A DNA stretch of 26,373 nt. It comes from a virus. Location: IMG/VR virus record IMGVR_UViG_3300013372_003560, positions 1-26,373 of that record; one strand, 5' to 3'. Under the pieces are notes generated by a model, which made no database searches, was not told where the DNA came from, and was given only the letters and a program-made list of their open reading frames with translations. Below are positions 14,389 to 22,600 of the stretch, piece by piece (the first letter of the stretch is position 1; each line of letters starts with the position of its first letter). The position numbers were made by a program, and so were the translations under genes.

Positions 14389-15083
14389 CCGCTTCTTCTC
14401 TAGCCATTGCTGGCCTGGCCTCGTCCGTCGTTGGCACAGGCGTCAGCTATTTTTCTAACCTCAATGCTGCTTCCGCGCAGAAGGACATCGGGGTCGCCAA
14501 TGCCCAGATGGCCGCCGATGCCGCCCGCAATCAAGCGGCGCAGCAGCAGATGGCGCTCAAGTTCCAGAAGCTGCAGCAGGAATCTCTGGCGCAATCCACC
14601 AGCATCCAGGCCAATGCTGTCCTGTCCTCGGCAGAGGCGGCGACCAACGCGGCCCAGAGCAACATCCGGCGCCAGCGTCAGCAGTTCGAGGCCCTTGTGG
14701 CTCAGCAGTACGCGTCCCTGGGGAGGTCTGGCGTCTCGACGACGACGGGCAGCCCGATTGATTTACTGATGGAAAACGCGGCCGCCGAGCAAGAGCAGGA
14801 GATGCTCATGCGCGATGAGGATGAGGACCGCCGTCGCCAGGCATTGCGCGAAGCTGTCTCCCTCCAGAGCAACAGCGTGACGGCCGGGATCAACAGCAGC
14901 CTGCTCAGCCTGGAGTCATCCGCGGCCGGGATGAGAGGCAAGATGGGGGTGTCTCAGTCCCGCATCGACGCCGCGTCCGCGACCGCCTCGGCTCGAGGGA
15001 TGCGCTCGGCCGCGGCCGGAAACCTCATGAGCGGCCTCGGGTCATCCGCTACCGACGCGTACAAATTCTTCAAAAGCATCTAA
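14385..15083 (+). CDS. Internal virion (core/ejection) protein, T7 gp14-like
   Basis: This 232-aa protein starts ATGA-overlapped with the gp13-like gene. The N-terminus SLAIAGLASSVVGTGVSYF is hydrophobic and glycine/alanine-rich. A long helical, Ala/Gln-rich segment with coiled-coil character follows (about 30-110: QAAQQQMALKFQKLQQESLA and beyond), then SLGRSGVSTTTGSPIDLLME, then an acidic EQEQEMLMRDEDEDRRRQAL helix. This layout (hydrophobic N-terminus, Q/A helices, GxSxxxGS turn) is typical of gp14-type proteins that enter the host outer membrane on ejection. The next gene starts in its stop (TAATG). Confidence 0.75.
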   Translation: MTASSLAIAGLASSVVGTGVSYFSNLNAASAQKDIGVANAQMAADAARNQAAQQQMALKFQKLQQESLAQSTSIQANAVLSSAEAATNAAQSNIRRQRQQFEALVAQQYASLGRSGVSTTTGSPIDLLMENAAAEQEQEMLMRDEDEDRRRQALREAVSLQSNSVTAGINSSLLSLESSAAGMRGKMGVSQSRIDAASATASARGMRSAAAGNLMSGLGSSATDAYKFFKSI

Positions 15084-16687
15084 TGGCCACCCTCACCAAA
15101 CTCCAGCGCGCCGAACGTAGGATCCCAACCTCCGCTGGGCTCGACGTCATTTCACAGTCGGGCGCCGCGGCCGGGGCGGTCAAATTCGACCCCCAAGGGA
15201 TGGGTGTCCAGGCTCCGCAAATCAACGTCCGCGGGTTCCTGGATGAGGCGCGTGGAGCGGCTGTCATTGGGCAGGGCATCCAGCAGGTCGGGGGCGCCAT
15301 GTTCAAACTGGCCGAGGAGCAGGCTCAGGCTGTGGCTCTCCGCCAGAAGCTGGACTTTGAATCCCAACTGGGGAGCATCGAGACAGAACTTGCGACAGGG
15401 ATCACGGCTGAGCCTGATGAGCTGAAGTGGGGGACGATTCTCGAGGGGGGACTGGAAAAAGCGAAGATGACACTGGAGGCCCAGCCCATGGCCGGGATCG
15501 CCAAGCAGGAGTCGATGGCAGCCCTCAGTCGGTGGGAGAAGCAGCAGCGCCACAACATCACCATCCAGCAGGCGCGCCGGTCGTTTGATCGAGTGCGTGA
15601 GGGAATCTCGGCGCGGGTAACGCAACAGATGACATCCCGGAACTGGGACGGAGTAACCGCGGACCTGCAGGCGCCCGAGGTGGCGAAGTACATGGGAGAG
15701 GACTGGGCGGCGACCCAGCAAAGTCAGCTGGCCAAGACCATGGAAGCTGACGCGGAGAAAACGCGTTACGATCAGAATTTCACCGAGCTCACTCAAGACC
15801 CGGACACCTGGCTGGAGGCAAACAGCAAACCATGGGACGACAATGCTCCGATGTGGCAGCGACTGACCAACCAGGCGCAGGCCCGCAAGGGTGAGATCTC
15901 CTCAGGTGCTGTCGACGCGGTCCTGGACGACATCATGTCCGGCCAGATCACGCACCCAGGAGAGATCGATGTCCTGACCGACCCGGGTCTCACGCCTGCC
16001 CTTCGCGAGAAGCTCAAGGCCGACGTCTACAAGTACGACAAGGTCCAGTCCGACGTGGAGAAGGCGGAGAATGGCGAGCGCAACTGGCTCGACATGTGGA
16101 AGCGCGTTCGGGCTTGGCCCGGGGGCAGCTCCGACAAGGCCGCCCTTGAGTACTACGACATGATGAGGGACACCCGGTATGGGGTGCCAGACGACCAACA
16201 AGGCAAGATCTCGGAGCTGCTGTACCGCAAGATGGGACTGACCAAGTCCCCGTCTCCTGAGCCTGAGGTCATGCAGGCGGCGGACAAGATCATTGATCTG
16301 TACTACAACACCGGCGTTTTCAATCAGGGGAAACCCATAAAGACAAAGAACCCGGACGGCACCGAGGTTATTGACCGGGCCGCAGTGGAGAAGTCCGCTG
16401 GCATCGAGGGGCGGCTTCGCCAGGACCTGCGCCGTTATCTCATCCAACACCCGGAGGATGCCGACCCAGTCCGGATCCAAGGCGTCATCCAGCAGCTGCT
16501 CCCATCGACCGTCCGGGCTCACACAACGATGTCCATGGATTCATTTTACCGGGCCCCGAAACCACCGGCGACTCCCGCCCAGACAGAATCTCAATTTAAT
16601 CAGCAGGTCGATTCCTTGGGCCTCCCTCTGAACAGGGACGGCGAGGATCCAATCGACGCAAACCTGCTCCCCCAAATCCCGAACTAA
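15083..16687 (+). CDS. Internal virion (core/ejection) protein, T7 gp15-like
   Basis: This 534-aa, mostly helical protein, rich in Gln, Glu and Lys, lies between the gp14-like and giant gp16-like genes. It contains VRGFLDEARGAAVIGQGIQQ near residues 50-70, then long helices (LAEEQAQAVALRQKLDFESQ), a middle part with repeated W/D-rich turns, and a Pro-rich end. No enzyme motif is evident. Length is shorter than T7 gp15 (about 747 aa). It is expected to form part of the internal core and the trans-periplasmic ejection tube; this is from gene order. It shares 1 nt with the next gene (TAATG). Confidence 0.7.
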   Translation: MATLTKLQRAERRIPTSAGLDVISQSGAAAGAVKFDPQGMGVQAPQINVRGFLDEARGAAVIGQGIQQVGGAMFKLAEEQAQAVALRQKLDFESQLGSIETELATGITAEPDELKWGTILEGGLEKAKMTLEAQPMAGIAKQESMAALSRWEKQQRHNITIQQARRSFDRVREGISARVTQQMTSRNWDGVTADLQAPEVAKYMGEDWAATQQSQLAKTMEADAEKTRYDQNFTELTQDPDTWLEANSKPWDDNAPMWQRLTNQAQARKGEISSGAVDAVLDDIMSGQITHPGEIDVLTDPGLTPALREKLKADVYKYDKVQSDVEKAENGERNWLDMWKRVRAWPGGSSDKAALEYYDMMRDTRYGVPDDQQGKISELLYRKMGLTKSPSPEPEVMQAADKIIDLYYNTGVFNQGKPIKTKNPDGTEVIDRAAVEKSAGIEGRLRQDLRRYLIQHPEDADPVRIQGVIQQLLPSTVRAHTTMSMDSFYRAPKPPATPAQTESQFNQQVDSLGLPLNRDGEDPIDANLLPQIPN

Positions 16688-19600
16688 TGCGCAATCTCCT
16701 TCGTGACGCTGAGGACGCCACCCTCGACTTCGACTCCTGGCACGCCTCGCTCCCTGATGACTTCCGGTCCAGCATCGGCTACCAACTGCAACTGGCCCCA
16801 GACAAGGAGGCAGAGAAGAGAAAGCTCGCGTCCACGATGTGGCTGAGCGCGCAGACCGGGCTGAGCTTGGGCGACGTCAACGAGAGGTACGAGGAGGCTA
16901 AGGGCACCTGGGCCGCTAAACAGGAGCTGCCGAATGACCAGTGGCGAGATGAGGCCACGTTCCAGAGCACTCTCAAGAGCAAGGTGGCCGACTTCAGGAA
17001 CGAGCGCATCCTGGTCGAAGATCTGTCCTCGCAGGCACGGCGGGCGGCCTTGTGGGATGGCAGCAAGCTCCCCGTGGAAAACCGTCCAGAGATGTCCGCC
17101 TGGCGCAGGGCGAAGGCATCAGATCCTGGCTACAAGCCCGACAAGGCCAGCCGGTACGAGGTCGCCTTCGCCGACCAGTATCACAAGGAGCGCGAGCGTC
17201 TGGCCCCTGTGAGCAAGGTGCTCAATGACACCTGGTCGTTCCTCTACGACCCACGAGAACCCACGCCCATCGAGATCTATGATCTGTCGAAGACTGTGGC
17301 CGACCTCCCCCGGGACCAGCAGGACACCGTGCTCGCTGGCCTGGCCGAGCGGGCAAACATGCTGACCGAGGAGGAGCGGGACACCTATCTGCAGCGATGG
17401 GGGAAGGCGTTTAGTCGAGGGCTGGATTCACTGGGATCCGCCACCATCCTCAAGCAGCCGATGCGCATGGCCGCTGACGCAGCAGAGAAGGCTGACCAAC
17501 TGTCGGAGGGGATCGGGATGGGCGGCACTGGGGGCGTTGCCTGGGCGCAGAAGCAGCGCCGGGTGGCCAACATCATGGGCCGTCTCAGCGCCCTCCGTGA
17601 AGAACGGATCGACCCCAACCAGGGGGACAACCTCCTCGAGAAGATCGGGCTGGGGGTAGCCGGTTCTGTTCCAGGCCTCGGCATGGCGGTGGCCATGACG
17701 CCCTTCTCCCTCTATCCTTTGATGGCCGACCAGGCCTACACCGAGCTTGAGAAGTCCTTCCGGGAGTCAGGGATGGATGAGGACAAGGCGGACCGGTACG
17801 CAAACGACATCGCTCCCTTCGCCGGGGCCGCTATGACCGCCCTGGAGCAGGTGACTTTCGGATTTGCTAAAGGGCCCCTGGCCGAGGTGCAGCGCCAACT
17901 CATCCAGCGGCTCGCCAACAGCGCGGCCGTGACCCGTTTCGGGGCAGCCCTCGGGGTGGAGACCCTGGAGCAATTCGGCCAGGAGATCGCGCAGGACAGC
18001 GCGCCGGTCATCTTCGCCGAGGCAGCTCGCATGATGGGCGCTGATATCCCGGATCAGAAGGTCATCGACCGGGTCATGCAGGCGACCACGCCTGAGACAT
18101 TCGGGGTGTCCATCGTCTTCGCCTTGGGCGGCGGCGGGGCCATGCCACAGGTCGAGCAGACCCGTGCCCTGCAGGCTCTAGGATTCCAACCAGAGGCCAT
18201 CGAGGCAGTCCTGGCCGCGGACACCATCCCCGCCAAGCAGGAGGCCTATGCCGCGGGCCTGGAGACAGCTACGCCGTCGCAGGAAGGACAGGATGCGTTG
18301 GCTGCTTTCGCCGAGGCAGAAGCCGCCGCCGAGGAGGAAGCCAACCGCCGGGCAGGTATTCGGGGGATCTCACGGGACTCGGAGGGTTGGTGGGTCAATC
18401 ACCGAGACGGGACACGGACCAAGAGCAGCAGCGCGGAGGCGGCCATCGCCCTGCGTGACGACATCGGTCACGCCCAGGACCTGGCTGTCGCAGAGCAGGC
18501 GGTCCGGATCGCCGACTGGATGGCGGAGAAGGACCCTAAACTCACCCAAGTTTTCGACAACGCGGCCCAGGTTGCGACGGAGGAAGGGGCATTCCTCCTG
18601 CGTCCAGGCGAGGAGCCCCTGCTGATCCCGATGAGCGAGCAGGCGTCGGCAGAACTACAGGCAGAGCTCAATCGTCTGCGGGCGCAGGAAAGCGACCCCG
18701 GGCTCATGGCCTCCATCCTGGGCGACAACATCGTGACCTGGAAGGATGGCATCCGCGATGACGCCGGGGCCATCGTCGAGAGCACCGTCACCCGCAACCT
18801 GAAGGGCGGCACAATCCTGACCCAGTTGCATGAGCGCATGGAGTCGCGTTTTGAGGCATTGATCGGGAGCCAGCGCATGACGACAGACGAGGTCGTCCAG
18901 GCCATCCGCCTGCTCGAATCCGCCACCGGCACCAGAATGCTGGGGGACGTTTTCAGCGCGACCGATCTCCGGGAGACCGCCATCGAACTCGCCGTCGCCG
19001 ACGTGATCGGTCGGCGCAAGGATGGCACCCGCGTCCAGGCAGGCTCGCTCTCTCAGGCGGTCAAGGCTGAGGCCATGAAATCCCCCGAGCAGAGGAATGC
19101 TTTGGGCAAGCTGGGCGACTTCCTGCGTGCCGTCCGGGCTCACGTCATGGCAACCATCCGGACTGCCGCGGCCATCGTCAAAGCTCGCCGCAGTGGGAAG
19201 CTGAAGGACGGCGACGAGTTCTCCTCCTTCGTGGACCGGCTGCTGGGGACCGACGAGCAGAAGGCGTATGACGCTCAGGTCGTGACCACGGCCGAGGACC
19301 TCGCGAGATCCAACGTCACGGCAGCCCGTAATCTGGATCTGAAAGACTTGCGTGACCGAATCAAGCAGTCGATGTCGCTTGGCAGCGTGCACCCCTCGTT
19401 GAAGGAAAAACTTCCAGGGCTCAAAGGCGCCAAGTTTGAAAATCTTCCGCGGGTTCCAGACGAACCGAAGGAGAACAACGTGCAGAAGACGATGGAAGCA
19501 ATCGACACAATCGTCTCCGCCATCGGAAATCCCCTGGAGTCGATGCAGAAGTGGGGCGCCTTCGTGCGCGCCATCATGGGGAAAAAACTAGGCGGCAAGG

Positions 19601-22600
19601 ATACGGACTTCCTCGTCGCCCCTGAAAGGGCGCTGATGTACTCGAGGGGAGAGGGGTTTGAGTTCGTGACGGATTCCTTGGTGAAACGCCCGGAGTACGT
19701 CGCGGCCCGGGAACAAGGTCTTGCCGATGGGGCGCAGATGCTCGCCAACTTTAGAGAGGGCACCCTGAAGCGTGCGGACCTCGCTGGCCTGTTTGCCTGG
19801 GGACTAATGTCCCGGGGGGTTGGGGCGTACATTCAGGAAGGGGCGTATCTGTCACTGCACCGTGACGGACTGATTGAGAAACTCGAAGATGCCTTCAATG
19901 GAAAGCTCACTCCGGATGAGATCAATACGTGGGCGAAGAAAGCAATCAAAGGGGGGCCAGGGGTCTCGGCGTCACAGAACGCCATGATCCTGGGAGAGCA
20001 GGTCCGGGCGCTGATGTCTGACGTGGATGGGAGGCCTGCTATCGACGTCATCCTCGATGCGTGGAAGTCTGACATGACCGGCCCTAAGCTTCGGCGGTTC
20101 GTGCGTTCCATCTTTCACTCAGACCGGCCATCTCTCCAGATCCAGAACAAGGTGCTGTCGTTCATGATCCTGGTCTCGGGGCGGCCCGATGTCCTGGTCT
20201 TGGATCGGATCCAGTTTCGTCACTTGTGGGGCGGGTCGGTGATCGATAAGTCCCTGGACGATCTAGCGAAGAAGGTTCAAAAAGCGAAGGCTGTGACCGC
20301 CAAGCGGTACGGGAAAAACAGTGAGGAGGCTCGCCTGGCGGAAGAGACCTCAGACGACCCGACGAACATCTATGACGCCCTGCCTCTCTTCGATGATGAC
20401 GGGTCATTCAAATTCGCGAAGAGGAAAGACAAGCTGAAAATCGCAACCCAGGGCATCGCCGGAGCGGGGGATGGGGTGCAGGGTATGGCGCTTTATGAGG
20501 TGCTCGAAAGAGGGCTGACCGATCAAGTGCGCGCGGCTTATGATGCGGCGGGGATTAGTTACCCAGGGGTTGGGGCGTTCCACTGGGACTCCTGGCTTGT
20601 CACCTCTCAGCAGGCGATTAGTCACCCAACTCTCAAGGTGGTGTCGGGGGAAGATCTCTCACCGGGAGTCGGGGTCCAACAGGGGAAATTCACCCAGAAC
20701 GACTACGGCATGGTGTTCCGGCTCGACGGCAACTACGCCAGGGAGTTCTTGACCGAGCCGGGGACTTGGGTGATTATCGACAAGGCCAACATCGGCAAGT
20801 ATCAGAAAAAACTGGTCGACAAGGCAATAGGTCGCAGCATCCCCCTTGAAAAAGATGAAACCGGAAACGAACGCACCCGCCCCTGGACTGAAAGCCTCAG
20901 CCCAGAAGAGCGCGTCCGCTTCGACCAGTTCCTCGAATCCCTCGGCGAACGCACTACACCCATTGGAACTCCTCTCGATGAGGGGCGGCCCGATGACGGG
21001 GGACAGCGATCTGGACCCAGCAACGATGCCGGTCAATCCCTCGTGGATGTCATCGGACGAATTGAAGCGGCGGGCGGTCGTCTCCTTGCTACAAAGGGGA
21101 TTGGCGAAGACCAGGGAGGAGGCGGTGCAGATGTTCGAGGACGAGTGGGAGTAATCACCGTCGAGGACTTTTCGCGCATTGCCGGGGCCAACAAGCGGTC
21201 CCACAAATTTGGGACCTCGGTCGACGTCTACGAGCCGAAGGGTTACGATGGGTATGACCTCTTAGTTGTCGAGAGGGACGGAGAAACGGCCACTGCTAGT
21301 ATCTCGCCGAGCGGGGAGATCGGCGCTGTGACAAAGTCAAAAGACGGCGGCCCCGACATGGTCTCCCAGGTCTTCCAAGCAGCGGTCGCTGCCGGGCGCG
21401 TGAGGTGGCTCAACGGGTTCGACACCGTCCTCCCGGGTATCTACTCCGACCTGGGGTTCAAAGCCGAGGCGCGCCTCCCTTTCAACGATGAGTACGCCCC
21501 TGACGGTTGGGATTTCGACACCTACAAAAAGTTTAATGCTGGCCGCCCCGACGTCGTCTTTATGAGGTACGTGGGTGAACCACAGACGTACCAACCCGGC
21601 GATGGGGTGATCGTCGAGGACTACGATGCCGCCGCCGCAATCGTGACGACGAAGGCAACCACCGGGTTCTCCCTAACCCGCGCCATGACACCGGCTCAGG
21701 ATGCGGAGTACGCTTCCGCCGAGGCGCGGGGCGACAAGGAGGAGGGGCAGCGGATAACCAATCAAGCAGCAGAACAAGCAGGAGGAGTTCGCCTCTACAG
21801 AGGTCATTCATCAGGCGACAGGTTGGACACAAAAGTAGCCACCCCAACATTTACCCCAAATCGAATCGTCGCCGAGGAGTATGCTCGGCAGAATCGTGGG
21901 GATGGGGTCGGTGTGGTCACCGATAGCTTTGTTTTCATCAAAAACCCATACGAGTTCAAAGACCCAACAGGGGCTATCACCAAAACCCAATTCAGCGGGT
22001 TCCTCAACGACCTAGGTTTTGACAGTCAAAAAGTTGATGGGTTTGGAACAGAAGTTGAGTGGATGGAAGATGGAGACCCCACCGATTGGGATAACGCATC
22101 AACCGGTGCTTATACGGACTTTTATCCTCTCGCGAATAGTACGGAGGTGACGAAAGCTGCCAGCGAGGCTGGATATGATGGGTTTGTGTACCATGGGATT
22201 TTCTTTGGGGAAGAAGATCAAGAGGGCGCATTTAGTGAAGAGATGCCCCTTGAATACAGGCCCTTCTCGCGCTCCCAAGTGAAGTCGGCCGACCCCTTCA
22301 CCTACGATGCCGACGGCAAGCTGATCCCTTTGTCTCAGCGGTTCAACCTGGGCGACGAGAGGATCAGCTTCTCCCTCTCCTCCCGACTGGACGGTGTGGC
22401 CGATGCGCTGAACAACCGCAAGGCGGATCCAAAGCAGCGGCGTGAGTGGTTCGAGGCTGCCCGGGAGCAAGTCACCGGGATGGCCCGCGCGATGCGCTAT
22501 AACGACTCTCTGACGACGACCAGCCCCTGGATGGAGATGGCTCACGGGCGGGAGATGGCGGCTCTGCGCCGACGTCACAAGGCGGAGCTGGCTGCATTCG

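Noticed and set aside
18468-19392. Overlapping - strand open frames of 186 and 245 codons
   Set aside because: They are antisense to a part of the giant gene with continuous coding signal in its own frame, and their composition looks like mirrored codons.
20540-20752. + strand frame of 70 codons inside the giant gene
   Set aside because: Arg/Ser/Gly-rich shadow; the giant frame keeps normal coding signal here, unlike at 20966-21154.
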